Assembly: GCA_040830545.1 (NCBI GenBank)
Contig: JBFOMB010000117.1
Span: 1 to 43,793, forward strand
DNA: 43,793 nt
Origin: HXMU1420-2 sp040830545
GTDB lineage: Bacteria > Pseudomonadota > Alphaproteobacteria > Rhodobacterales > Rhodobacteraceae
Direction of reading: 5' to 3'
In this document: positions 33,827 through 42,507 of the stretch, one piece after another
How positions within the stretch are numbered: the stretch's first letter is position 1
How the letters are laid out: each line of letters begins with the position of its first letter
Notes under the pieces: generated by a model
Seen by the model: the letters and a program-made list of their open reading frames with translations, nothing else
The model's database searches: none
Told to the model about the DNA's origin: nothing
Position numbers and translations under genes: made by a program

Positions 33827-34924
33827 TTACGAGGCGTTTGCGTGTTCCGGAAACAACGCGGCCAACCCATCCCGGGTCGCAGGACAAATGCCCCGTTCCG
33901 TGATCAGGCCCGTGACCAACCGGCTCGGCGTCACGTCAAAGGCCGGATTGCCCAGCCCGCTGCCCGGCGGCGTGACCTGCACAGTGTCGAGTTCGCCGGC
34001 ACCGTCCAGACCCATGATGTGGCTCACCTCGCGGCCTGCGCGTTCCTCGATCGGGATTTCCGCCACACCATCCGATACGGTCCAGTCAATGGTTGGCGAG
34101 GGCAGGGCAACGTAAAACGGCACGCCATTGTCATGGGCCGCCAGCGCCTTCAGGTAGGTGCCGATCTTGTTGCAGACATCGCCGCGTGCAGTGGTGCGGT
34201 CGGTGCCGGTGATCACCAGATCCACCAAACCGTGCTGCATCAGGTGCCCGCCTGCATTGTCCACGATATAGCTGTGGGAAATCCCGTGCTGGCCCAGTTC
34301 CCACGCCGTCAGCGCGCCCTGATTGCGAGGGCGCGTTTCGTCAACCCAGACATGGATATTCAGCCCCGCATCATGGGCGTGATACATCGGGCTGGTCGCC
34401 GTGCCCCAATCCACCGTCGCCAGCCACCCGGCGTTGCAATGGGTCAGCAGGCGCACGGGTTCGCCTTCGGGCTTCGATGCGGCGATATCGCGGATCAGGG
34501 TCAGCCCGTGTTCACCAATGCGGCGATTGATGTCCACGTCTTCGTCCGTGATCGCCTGGGCCAGCGCCCAGGCTATGCCCGACCGGTCAGCAGGGGTCAG
34601 CGGCGCCAATGCCGCGCGACACCGATCCAAGGCCCAGCGCAGGTTGATCGCGGTCGGGCGCGTGGCGTTCAGCACCTCGCAGGTGTGGTCCAGACAGGCG
34701 TCCGACGGATCGCGCGCCATCTGCGCCGCCACACCAAAGGCCGCCGTCGCCCCGATCAGCGGCGCGCCCCGCACCCACATGTCGCGGATCGCGGTGGCAT
34801 AATCCTCCAGCGTATCCAGCGTCGCGATGTGAAACCGATGCGGCAACCAGCGCTGGTCGATGATGCGTACATCCCCGTTTTCCTCGCGCCAGATCGAGCG
34901 ATAGGGCATTCCGTTGACCTTCAT
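33827..34924 (-). CDS. mtnA: S-methyl-5-thioribose-1-phosphate isomerase
   Basis: Converts S-methyl-5-thioribose 1-phosphate to the ribulose form in methionine salvage. RGAPLIG at 52-58 is the substrate-binding motif. Cys163 in HCNAGWLA is the catalytic cysteine and Asp242 in GTDRTTARGDVCNK the catalytic aspartate. The length of 365 residues fits. GGAAGGAAAC precedes the ATG at 34924. The usual partners mtnK, mtnP or mtnB are not visible, so it may feed a different methylthioribose route in this organism (inference). It lies 49 bases after fcl. Confidence 0.93.
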   Translation of the reverse strand: MKVNGMPYRSIWREENGDVRIIDQRWLPHRFHIATLDTLEDYATAIRDMWVRGAPLIGATAAFGVAAQMARDPSDACLDHTCEVLNATRPTAINLRWALDRCRAALAPLTPADRSGIAWALAQAITDEDVDINRRIGEHGLTLIRDIAASKPEGEPVRLLTHCNAGWLATVDWGTATSPMYHAHDAGLNIHVWVDETRPRNQGALTAWELGQHGISHSYIVDNAGGHLMQHGLVDLVITGTDRTTARGDVCNKIGTYLKALAAHDNGVPFYVALPSPTIDWTVSDGVAEIPIEERAGREVSHIMGLDGAGELDTVQVTPPGSGLGNPAFDVTPSRLVTGLITERGICPATRDGLAALFPEHANAS

Positions 34925-34973
34925 AGCGTTTCCTTCCGCGCGTTTCCTTCCCACCCGATCCTGGTCGCACCCG

Positions 34974-35936
34974 TTACAGACGGGCCTGCTGTTCATGCTC
35001 CAGATACCAGCGATAGGTCTCTTCCAGACCTTGCGCCAACCCGATCCCGGCGGTCCAGCCCATCGCGGCTAGTCGGGACACATCCATCAGCTTGCGCGGC
35101 GTGCCGTCGGGCTTGGTCGGGTCGGTCAGAACGTCGCCTTCGAACCCGGTGATCCGCGCGATCAACTGCGCCAGCTCCAGGATCGACACATCCGTGCCCG
35201 TGCCCACGTTGATATGGCTCAGCATGTCCTGCGTGTTTGCCTGATAATCCGCATCTGGCAGGTCCAACACAAACAGACTGGCCGCAGCCATATCATCCAC
35301 ATGCAGAAACTCGCGCCGGGGCTTGCCCGTGCCCCAGATCGTCACCTCGGCCGCGCCGTCGCGCTTGGCCTCGTGGAAGCGACGCATCAGGGCCGGGATC
35401 ACGTGGCTGTTTTCGGGGTGGAAGTTGTCGCCAGGTCCATAAAGGTTCGTAGGCATGACCGACCGGTAATCCGTTCCATGCTGGCGGTTATAGCTTTCGC
35501 ACAGCTTGATGCCCGCAATCTTGGCAATGGCATAAGGTTCGTTGGTCGGCTCCAGCGTGCCCGTCAGCAGCGCAGTTTCTGCCATCGGCTGTGTCACTTC
35601 GCGCGGGTAGATACAGGACGACCCTAGCTGCAATAGGCGCCCCACCCCGGCGGCAAAGGCCTGATGAATGACATTGCACTCGATCATCAGGTTTTCATAA
35701 ATGAAATCAGCGGGATAAGTGTTATTTGCCATGATGCCACCAACCTTGGCCGCTGCCAGGATCACCACATCGGGGCGCTCGAGTTGCATGAAATCGCGCA
35801 CTGCGACCTGATCCGTCAGGTCCAGGTCAGAGTGGGTGCGCGTGATGATTTCGACCCCCTGTGTACGCCTTGACTGCAACTGGCGCAGGATGGCGCTGCC
35901 CACCATCCCCCGGTGTCCTGCAACGTAAATCTTCAT
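34974..35936 (-). CDS. fcl: GDP-L-fucose synthase
   Basis: Epimerises and reduces GDP-4-keto-6-deoxymannose to GDP-L-fucose with NADPH. The 320-residue extended-SDR protein has GHRGMVGSAI at 7-16. The typical AAKVGGI and SSCIYPREV segments follow, with catalytic Tyr and Lys in YAIAKIAGIK and NLYGPGDNFHPENSHVIPALMRRFHEA after them. It starts after AAGGGGAAACC. The GDP-mannose dehydratase gene is not in the window. Being next to the polysaccharide locus, it probably supplies fucose for that polymer (inference). Confidence 0.94.
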   Translation of the reverse strand: MKIYVAGHRGMVGSAILRQLQSRRTQGVEIITRTHSDLDLTDQVAVRDFMQLERPDVVILAAAKVGGIMANNTYPADFIYENLMIECNVIHQAFAAGVGRLLQLGSSCIYPREVTQPMAETALLTGTLEPTNEPYAIAKIAGIKLCESYNRQHGTDYRSVMPTNLYGPGDNFHPENSHVIPALMRRFHEAKRDGAAEVTIWGTGKPRREFLHVDDMAAASLFVLDLPDADYQANTQDMLSHINVGTGTDVSILELAQLIARITGFEGDVLTDPTKPDGTPRKLMDVSRLAAMGWTAGIGLAQGLEETYRWYLEHEQQARL

Positions 35937-36249
35937 CGGTTTCCCCTTGGAAAAGGTGCGCAATACCTGCAGCTGGACCTATCGCGAAATCCGGGCAGTG
36001 GCCAGCCTTGTGCCAACCTCCAGATTTGCCAATCCGTCAATTCACAAATGCCGCGCTGCTCGGCACGTATCCGCCCACAGGCACCTGAAATCCTGTGGAA
36101 AACCCGCAAATTTCGCGACAGCACAAAGGGTTGCAAGGAGGTCCGCAAAAACCCGTCAAACTGCTTGTTTTCGCCAGTGTGTCCCACCGGGCGCAGTTGC
36201 GGCAAAAACTCACTGTTTTGGGCATTTGCGGTCCTAGCCATGCCCGGAA
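35937..36249. other. Divergent intergenic region (about 310 bases)
   Basis: Between fcl and the YjbH gene. No convincing gene seen. It should hold promoters for both directions. GCAAA and TTGCGG motifs recur loosely, and an AAGGAGG at about 36136 leads to no start codon. Nothing further can be assigned. Confidence 0.4.
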
Positions 36250-38397
36250 ATGTCCGTTAGGTCTGGCGCATTACTTGGGGGTAATGATTTGCGCGGCCTG
36301 GCCTTTTTATTTGCTGCGGCAACACTTGCCGTGACGGGCGCACCTGACCGCTCGACTGCTCAGAATCTGTCGACATTCGGGACGCCCGGATTGATTGATA
36401 TGCCCACGGCCGATGTTTTGCCGGATGGCGAGTTGGGCTTCACGATAAGCCATTTTGGCGCGACCACGCGCAGCACCGCCGTCTTTCAGATTTTTCCGCG
36501 GCTCTACGGATCATTCCGGTATTCGTTTGTTGATGATCTGCTGGGGCCTATCGGCGGCTTGTATGACCGCAGCTTCGATGTTCACTACCAGCTGCGCGAA
36601 GAAAGCAAGTATTGGCCTGCGATCGCTGTAGGTTTGCGCGACATCTTGGGCACTGGCTTGTATTCCGGCGAATATATTGTCGCGACCAAGACATTCAACG
36701 ACCGTTTCAGATTGACCGGCGGTGTCGGATGGGGCCGGTTGGCACAACGCAATACGGTGTCCAACCCGCTTTGCTTTGACAACAATCGGTTTTGCACACG
36801 CCCGATCCGTTCATCGACCACGGGTCAGGGCGGCACGCTGCAAACCGGAAACTGGTTCCGTGGACCAATGGGTGTCTTTGGCGGGGCCAGTTGGGACTAC
36901 AATGACCGTCTGACACTGATGGCGGAAATTTCCTCTGACGCCTACAGAGAAGAAACCATCCGAGCGGGCGGCGTGATCGATATCAACTCGCCTGTGAACC
37001 TGGGCGTGTCCTATCGCCTGGGGCGTGGAACGCAGCTGTCGGGGTACTTCATTCAGGGCTCGGAAATTGGCCTACAGCTGTCTTATGTGGTCAACCCGAA
37101 AGAACCCCGGAACAACGCCGGTACCGGTACTGTGGCACCAGCGATCGTGCCCGTCGATCAGGTTGCATTGGCCAGCTGGAACCTGCCTGACCGTGCGCCC
37201 GATCAGCCCGACGCGCGCGACGTGATAAAGACGCGGCTGTCCGAGCAAGGGCTGACGCTGGAAGGATATCAGATTCGCGGGGACACGGTTGTCGTGCACA
37301 TCGACAATCGGCGCTACGACGCGTCCGCTCAGGCCGTTGGTCGGACCAATCACGTGCTGGCCAATACCCTGCCGGCAGAGGTCACCAAGTTCGAAGTCGT
37401 GCTTGTCCGGGGCGGTGTGCCAATCACCAATGTGAAATCCAATCGCGCTGATCTGGCCGACCTGAAAAACGATATCGACGGCCCCTGGCGCAGCCTTTCC
37501 CGGACACAGTTCGAGGACGGGGCGGGATCTCAGGTCGGCAGAATTGAAGGCGTCTACCCCAAGTTCTCCTATCGCCTGGGTCCCTACGCGGCATTTTCGT
37601 TCTTTGATCCCCTCAGCCCTGTGCGCGCGGACTTCGGTGTCCAATTGCGAACCGATTTCACGATACAGCCCGGCCTCACACTTGCAGGGCAGTTGCGCTA
37701 CCCCATCGTAGGAAACATCGACGGCGGCTCAGTCTCCAGTTCTGCCTTGCCACGGGTGAGAACAGATTGGCCCGTCTACGCACAGCAATCGGACCTTGAG
37801 GTAAACTACCTGACGGCAGAGTATATCTGGCGGCCTCGCGAAAACTTCTTTGCACGCGTTACAGGTGGTTACCTGGAAAACATGTACGGCGGCGTATCCG
37901 CGGAACTGTTGTGGTTTCCGACAACAAGCAGGCTCGCGCTCGGCGGCGAGCTGAACTGGTCCCGTCAGCGGGAATTCGACATGTTGTTCGACTTCCGGGA
38001 CTACAACGTCACCACGGGCCACGCGTCCGCGTACTACGACTTTGGGAATGGGTTCCTGGGCCAGGTCGACATGGGCCGATACCTGGCAGGCGACTGGGGC
38101 GCGACCTTTACGGTGAACCGCGAATTCAACAACGGCCTCAAGGTCGGCGCATTCTTCACTTTGACAGACGTCCCCTTTGACACTTTCGGGGAGGGATCGT
38201 TCGACAAGGGTATCACGATGCAGGTGCCGCTCAGTTGGCTGACAGGCCGCCCCTCCAAACGAAACATCAACCAGACGGTTCGAACAATTCTGCGGGATGG
38301 TGGCGCGCGGCTGAATGTTCGCAACCGCCTGTACAATTACACGCGCAACGACCGGGCCACACGAGTGGCAGACAGATGGGGCAGGTACTACCGATGA
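36250..38397 (+). CDS. YjbH/GfcD-family exopolysaccharide outer-membrane protein
   Basis: A 715-residue protein of the YjbH (DUF940) family, found in gfc/yjb capsule and exopolysaccharide loci. A hydrophobic signal segment (LAFLFAAATLAVTGA) precedes FGTPGLIDMPTADVLPDGEL, a family signature. The rest alternates in beta-barrel style and ends WGRYYR. Two starts compete: ATG at 36250, or TTG at 36289, which has a GGGGG site 7 bases upstream and gives a compact signal peptide (MRGLAFLF...). Its stop overlaps the next gene. It probably aids polymer secretion across the outer membrane. The family role is still not settled. Confidence 0.88.
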   Translation: MSVRSGALLGGNDLRGLAFLFAAATLAVTGAPDRSTAQNLSTFGTPGLIDMPTADVLPDGELGFTISHFGATTRSTAVFQIFPRLYGSFRYSFVDDLLGPIGGLYDRSFDVHYQLREESKYWPAIAVGLRDILGTGLYSGEYIVATKTFNDRFRLTGGVGWGRLAQRNTVSNPLCFDNNRFCTRPIRSSTTGQGGTLQTGNWFRGPMGVFGGASWDYNDRLTLMAEISSDAYREETIRAGGVIDINSPVNLGVSYRLGRGTQLSGYFIQGSEIGLQLSYVVNPKEPRNNAGTGTVAPAIVPVDQVALASWNLPDRAPDQPDARDVIKTRLSEQGLTLEGYQIRGDTVVVHIDNRRYDASAQAVGRTNHVLANTLPAEVTKFEVVLVRGGVPITNVKSNRADLADLKNDIDGPWRSLSRTQFEDGAGSQVGRIEGVYPKFSYRLGPYAAFSFFDPLSPVRADFGVQLRTDFTIQPGLTLAGQLRYPIVGNIDGGSVSSSALPRVRTDWPVYAQQSDLEVNYLTAEYIWRPRENFFARVTGGYLENMYGGVSAELLWFPTTSRLALGGELNWSRQREFDMLFDFRDYNVTTGHASAYYDFGNGFLGQVDMGRYLAGDWGATFTVNREFNNGLKVGAFFTLTDVPFDTFGEGSFDKGITMQVPLSWLTGRPSKRNINQTVRTILRDGGARLNVRNRLYNYTRNDRATRVADRWGRYYR

Positions 38398-39038
38398 TTC
38401 GTGCCGGACTCTGCACCCTATTGACCCTTGCTTTGGGCGCATGTTCCAACACCGGTGACACGGTGTTTGACATCCGCAAGACCCTGTTTCCCGGAGATCA
38501 GGAATTCGTGCAGCGGTATCAGACAGCCGCACAGGCTCAGGCACCGCAACTCAAGCTGTTGTTGGTAGAGTTTGATGAGGCCTCCCTCATCAGTCAGGAT
38601 TCCGTTCGCGACGGCATCGTGACCTGGATCACGCCTGACGGCGGCACCTTGGGGACCAAGGATGGTTTCCTGGTCACCACAAACGGCTTCGGAATCGGCC
38701 TGCTATCGTCCGACGTGGAAGAACCGCGAGCGATGATCGCTTCGGGTGTCGAGGGGCCCTCTACACGGTTCCACACCTATCTGAACGGAAATGACAGGAC
38801 GACGACGCGCACCTACAAATGCGTCATCAAGAACCAGGGGTTTCAAGATATTGTGTTGGGCAACGATCCAACGCAGGGGCAAACCGTCCGGACTTTTATC
38901 TGGAGCGAAGATTGCCAAAGTCTGGACCAGAAGTTTCAGAACCTGTATTGGGTCGTGCCGGGCAGCAATCGCATTGTCCAGACCGTCCAATGGACCGGCG
39001 AGTTCGTCGGTGAAGTTGCCACGCAGGTTGTGCCATGA
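38394..39038 (+). CDS. YjbF/GfcB-family outer-membrane lipoprotein
   Basis: A 214-residue lipoprotein with the lipobox LGAC at 14-17 after a short signal peptide (MIRAGLCTLLTLALGAC). The body (KLLLVEFDEASLI, TFIWSEDCQSLDQKFQNLYW and TGEFVGEVATQVVP) follows the YjbF/GfcB family (DUF2886). The ATG overlaps the TGA of the YjbH gene, after GGGGCAGG. The stop overlaps the Wza-like gene start (ATGA). Predicted in the periplasmic face of the outer membrane, acting with YjbH in polysaccharide export. Confidence 0.83.
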   Translation: MIRAGLCTLLTLALGACSNTGDTVFDIRKTLFPGDQEFVQRYQTAAQAQAPQLKLLLVEFDEASLISQDSVRDGIVTWITPDGGTLGTKDGFLVTTNGFGIGLLSSDVEEPRAMIASGVEGPSTRFHTYLNGNDRTTTRTYKCVIKNQGFQDIVLGNDPTQGQTVRTFIWSEDCQSLDQKFQNLYWVVPGSNRIVQTVQWTGEFVGEVATQVVP

Positions 39039-40456
39039 CGTTGACGGGTCTTCAGCCGGTTCGCGTTTTTCTAGGGGGAAGTTTTGTGCGCCTGATCGCG
39101 TTTATCTTTTTGCTAACAAGCCTCGTTGCATGTGCCACGATTTATCGCAGCCCGCGGATTACAGAAGGTATATCCGGCGACTCGAACGTTCGCGTGGTTC
39201 CAATCAATGGCGAAACGACAGTTCAGGCCAACCGTTCGCCGTATACTCCCAAGGCGCTGCCTTCCGTGTTCAACATCACCGCCGGTGACGCCAGCAGTGG
39301 CACATTCCGGGGCGCGGGTGCCTTGCCAGAACCTCCGTCCACACAGGACGGCAGTCGCGGGCAGTTGCAGTTGATCGTTCCCCCACCGGTAAACCCGGGC
39401 CCTTATACTATTGGTATTGGCGACGTTGTCGTTCTGGCGACTCCGGCCCGGCAGAACTCAGTTGAAGAATTGACCGGTCTTTTGGCTGCGCAAAACGCGC
39501 GCCAGGGCTATACCGTTCAGGATGACGGCTCGGTCAATATCCCGGATGTTGGTCGTGTCTTGATCGCCGGTCAGACCATCGACGAAGCCGAAGCCGTCCT
39601 GTTCCGGCGTCTGGTCGAAGCTCAGATTGAACCTTCCTTCAGCCTTGAAATCTCGGAGTTCAACTCGCGGCGTGTTTCCATAGGTGGAGCAGTGCGCAAA
39701 CCGGGGGTCGTACCGATCACGTTGTTGCCTCTGTACCTGGACGAAGCCCTTGCGATTGCCGGCTCAGTCAACGCCGGTGACATCGATGTAAGTTCGGTCC
39801 GGATCTACCGGGATGGCAAGTTGTATCAGATCCCGTTGACTTCCCTCTACGCCAGCGCCGACCTGCAGCGGACACGTTTGATCAGCGGGGACTCGGTCTT
39901 TGTAGACACCGAATACCAACTGGACCGCGCGGAATCGTACTTCCAACAGCAGATCACGGTAACTGAAGCTAGGCGCGAGGCGCGTGCACAAGCCCTTGCA
40001 GAGTTGAACACCGAGATTAGCCTGCGCCGCCAGAACCTGAATGAGAGTCGCCAGAACTTCGTATCAAAAGAAGAGTTTGATGCAGTTGATCGCGACTATG
40101 TCTATTTGACCGGCGAGGTGGAACGCCAAGGTCGGATCGCCTTGCCCTATGGACGCGACGCTGTTCTTGCAGACGCAATCTTCGCCGAGGAGACTTCGGG
40201 TCTGGCAAAATTGACAGGCGATGTCAGCCAAATCTACGTTCTGCGCGCCTCGAACAATCCTCAGGAATTTGGTGCGGTGACCGCGTGGCATCTGGATGCC
40301 CGAAATGCTGCGAACCTGCTCATAGCGACAAAGTTCGAGCTTCGTCCTGGTGATGTCGTGTTTGTAGCGGAAAACCCGGTTACGCGTTGGGGTCGGACCA
40401 TCGCTCAGATCACACCGTCGTTGCTGACAACAGCTGCAGCGGTATCGACCAACTAG
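39035..40456 (+). CDS. Wza/GfcE-type polysaccharide export lipoprotein
   Basis: An outer-membrane polysaccharide-export (OPX) lipoprotein of up to 473 residues. The signal peptide ends in the lipobox VAC (Cys33). A poly_export domain (PGPYTIGIGDVVVLATPARQ...VNIPDVGRVLIAGQTIDEAEAVL, about 122-200) and two SLBB repeats follow (SRRVSIGGAVRKPGVVP and YVYLTGEVERQGRIALPYG). A coiled region near 300-340 separates the repeats. Two starts compete: ATG at 39035 overlapping the previous stop, or GTG at 39086 preceded by AGGGGGAAG. Probably exports the polymer whose sugars are made by the genes to either side. Confidence 0.88.
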   Translation: MTLTGLQPVRVFLGGSFVRLIAFIFLLTSLVACATIYRSPRITEGISGDSNVRVVPINGETTVQANRSPYTPKALPSVFNITAGDASSGTFRGAGALPEPPSTQDGSRGQLQLIVPPPVNPGPYTIGIGDVVVLATPARQNSVEELTGLLAAQNARQGYTVQDDGSVNIPDVGRVLIAGQTIDEAEAVLFRRLVEAQIEPSFSLEISEFNSRRVSIGGAVRKPGVVPITLLPLYLDEALAIAGSVNAGDIDVSSVRIYRDGKLYQIPLTSLYASADLQRTRLISGDSVFVDTEYQLDRAESYFQQQITVTEARREARAQALAELNTEISLRRQNLNESRQNFVSKEEFDAVDRDYVYLTGEVERQGRIALPYGRDAVLADAIFAEETSGLAKLTGDVSQIYVLRASNNPQEFGAVTAWHLDARNAANLLIATKFELRPGDVVFVAENPVTRWGRTIAQITPSLLTTAAAVSTN

Positions 40457-40530
40457 AGCGAAATTGGTCTGAATTTCAGGCAGCGTAGAGTGATTCAGCT
40501 CTACCGGTTTCGCTCTAGATCGAAACCGGT
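40453..40530. repeat. Nested inverted repeats after the export gene
   Basis: CTAGAGCGAAA at 40453-40463 is complementary to 40508-40518, with inner CTGAAT/ATTCAG arms. ACCGGTTTCG at 40503-40512 also pairs with 40521-40530 around an 8-base loop. The two folds share bases and are mutually exclusive. This may terminate the export operon or be a small palindromic (MITE-like) element. Confidence 0.55.
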
Positions 40531-40957
40531 TCCATTCTGCGACGGGGCTTATCAGCTGATACGCTCCGTCTTTGGCTTGCGCATGCCGGTGAAATTGATT
40601 GCCCTGTTACGCCAAGCGCGTTGCAGGGTGATTGTTCATCAAATTTACGATTGAGGCGCCTCAAGATACTCAAGGTCACTGATTTGGGGCTGAACCGGGT
40701 GGTCAAGGGTTACCGGTTCCGGCTCCGGCTCCCGCTCCCGCACTCACGAGTCGATCCCAAGACTTCATTCCCAACACGTTTGATGAGCAGGACAACGACC
40801 ATCCCGTGCAACACGCTTTGCGCGCAAGTCGATTGTCTTCTGTTGTAACTGCCTGGCCAAGGAGGCCAATTCCGGGACAAAGGCCAGAACCGCTCGCTCT
40901 GCCCCCCACCAACCAAAAGTCACAAAGGGGCTCAATCACGTATCAAAAACGGAAAAA
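40531..40957. other. Gene-poor spacer in the polysaccharide locus
   Basis: No frame looks coding. The spacer holds the palindrome at 40541-40570 and a low-complexity (GGCTCC)n-like run at about 40711-40740. It ends at the terminator of the minus-strand gene. Nothing else can be supported. Confidence 0.45.
40541..40570. repeat. 30-bp near-perfect palindrome
   Basis: The core TATCAGCTGATA (40550-40561) is perfect. The arms extend to GACGG and CCGTC with two mismatches. It could be a protein-binding site or the end of a lost mobile element. Confidence 0.5.
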
Positions 40958-40985
40958 GGGCGACGTCCCTCAAAGGACGTCGCCC
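40958..40985 (-). terminator. Rho-independent terminator of the YjbE-like gene
   Basis: GGGCGACGTCC and its exact complement flank a 6-base loop. On the minus strand the 11-bp stem is followed by TTTTT (plus strand AAAAA at 40953-40957). It lies 35 bases past the stop of the minus-strand gene. Confidence 0.88.
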
Positions 40986-41020
40986 AAAATCTCGCAAAAA
41001 CAGCGTTCGCTGTTGATCGA

Positions 41021-41263
41021 TCAGTTGGTGCTGGTCGTCGACGTTGCGCTGGTCGAGGACGTGTCGTTGTCGTCGGATGCAACAACAGCAACGATGCCGA
41101 TCACACCGATACCGATTGCAGCGGCTGCGACCGGAGCTGCGGCGATTGCGCCACCCAGACCACCAGCTGCGCCACCCAGGCCGGCCGGTGCGGGCTGAGC
41201 CTGAGAATGTGCCATGGAGGCCATGGCAACGGAAAGAGCGATTGCAGAAGCGAAGTATTTCAT
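41021..41263 (-). CDS. YjbE/GfcA-like small exported protein
   Basis: An 80-residue protein with a signal peptide ending near AHS (MKYFASAIALSVAMASMAHS). A Gly/Ala-rich hydrophobic segment follows (about 28-62), then DDND and a Ser/Thr-rich tail (TSSTSATSTTSTN). This layout closely parallels E. coli YjbE and GfcA, the short Thr/Ser-tailed proteins of the yjb and gfc operons. The sequence identity is low and the assignment rests on architecture and location. An AGG lies before the chosen ATG, and the ATG 12 bases upstream is weaker. Unlike in E. coli it is on the opposite strand from the YjbH/F genes. Confidence 0.72.
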   Translation of the reverse strand: MKYFASAIALSVAMASMAHSQAQPAPAGLGGAAGGLGGAIAAAPVAAAAIGIGVIGIVAVVASDDNDTSSTSATSTTSTN

Positions 41264-41934
41264 TTTGAACCTCATGACATTTCGGTTTGTTCTAGCACGA
41301 TATTTGCCAGCGTTGAAAGACTAAATTTCAAATTTCAAATCCAACGCTAGGGGTTAGCGGTTGTCCGTCTACAGAACTTACTTAGCGTTTTGTGTAAAAA
41401 AAACCCCCGAAGGCGAAAAACCGCGTCACTATGACACCAATTTGCACCGGTGTGCGCCGGGTTCAACTGAAATTTGCCGCGCTGGCTCTTGGTTGTCGTC
41501 CCCCAACCGCCGAATTTGTCGCGCGCTGTGCTCAATAGCTGGATCAAGATACGAATCGCTTCGGCAAGTTTTATCCACTTTTGGGCCGCGACTTGTCTGA
41601 AAACCGCGCATCAGAAGGTTACAGGCCAATTCCACCACGTCACCAGCCGTACAAACCGACCCTCCCGATTCGAAATGGCCCGGGAACCTGAAGCAACTGA
41701 GGTTGCACTGATCGCAGAAGCCACCGGAGGGTCCACAAACTGAACGGACCAAACCCTGCAGTTTTTCACATCTTAACGTATATGCCTTGATGCTTGGGTT
41801 ATGCATCGGAAACACAATAACCCTCATGGCGCAGGCGGCGATGGCCACCTCATCCGGCTTGCATGTTGTAACTGCGCGAAGGAAAGCGGTACAGACTAAC
41901 CAAGTTTGCCTTGATACGCGGAGATTTGCCCGTC
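41264..41934. other. Intergenic region between YjbE-like gene and rfbC (about 670 bases)
   Basis: Divergent promoter region. AGCGTTG (41309-41315) and CAACGCT (41342-41348) form an inverted repeat around two copies of AAATTTC. It lies 46 bases upstream of the minus-strand gene and may be an operator or leader hairpin. An A8 run lies near 41396. Frames of 60-139 codons exist on both strands but look non-coding (unusual Cys/Arg-rich composition, no ribosome site). The region is lower in GC than its neighbours. Confidence 0.4.
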
Positions 41935-42507
41935 GTGGACGTAGAACAAACCAAACTGCCAGGCGTGGTCATATTGACCCCGGCCCGGTTTGAAGACCAT
42001 CGCGGGTTTTTTTCCGAAAGCTGGAACAAAACCCGGATGGCCGCAGCCGGGCTGAACTACGATTTCGTTCAGGACAATCACTCTTTGTCTAGGGAAGTGG
42101 GAACGTTACGCGGTCTGCATTTTCAATCGCCTCCCAATGCGCAGGCAAAACTGGTGCGTTGTGGACGGGGGCGTTTGCTGGATGTGACCGTCGACATCCG
42201 CGCCGGATCGCCAACCTATGCCCAGTGGGTTTCGGTCGAGCTTTCGTTCGAAAATGGCAAGCAACTCTTGGTCCCCGAGGGGTTCCTGCATGGTTTCGTG
42301 ACGCTCGAGCCGGATACCGAGATCATCTATAAATGCACGGATTTCTACGCAGCCGAATCCGACGGCGCCGTGTTGTGGAGCGATCCGGCCATTGGTGTGG
42401 ATTGGGGCCTGGGAGAAATCAAACCAACGCTAAGCGACAAGGACAAGAACGCGCCAACCTTGCAAGAACTGGGTCACGTGTTCGATTTCGAAGGGGCCAC
42501 CCGATGA
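41935..42507 (+). CDS. rfbC: dTDP-4-dehydrorhamnose 3,5-epimerase
   Basis: Third enzyme of dTDP-L-rhamnose synthesis. A cupin-type epimerase of 190 residues. PARFEDHRGFFSESWN near 17 and VQDNHSLSREVGTLRGLHFQ near 45 (catalytic His) are present, as are RGRLLDVTVDIR and PEGFLHGFVTLEPDTEIIYKCTDFY near 112. The GTG at 41935 is chosen because GGAGAT lies 9 bases upstream. An in-frame TTG at 41911 would add eight residues. The stop overlaps the rfbB start (ATGA), so rfbC-rfbB-rfbD form one operon. Confidence 0.94.
   Translation: MDVEQTKLPGVVILTPARFEDHRGFFSESWNKTRMAAAGLNYDFVQDNHSLSREVGTLRGLHFQSPPNAQAKLVRCGRGRLLDVTVDIRAGSPTYAQWVSVELSFENGKQLLVPEGFLHGFVTLEPDTEIIYKCTDFYAAESDGAVLWSDPAIGVDWGLGEIKPTLSDKDKNAPTLQELGHVFDFEGATR

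Noticed and set aside
40711..40740. Low-complexity CCGGCTCCGGCTCCC run
   Set aside because: Simple-sequence drift in a non-coding spacer. No regular array, so not a CRISPR or tandem repeat of note.
41474..41743. 89-codon plus-strand frame in the same spacer
   Set aside because: No ribosome site, unusual composition, and it conflicts with the opposite frame. Coding status not supported.
41429..41848. 139-codon minus-strand frame in the spacer before rfbC
   Set aside because: Cysteine- and arginine-rich, no ribosome site and no recognisable domain. Treated as non-coding, although a rapidly evolving gene cannot be excluded.
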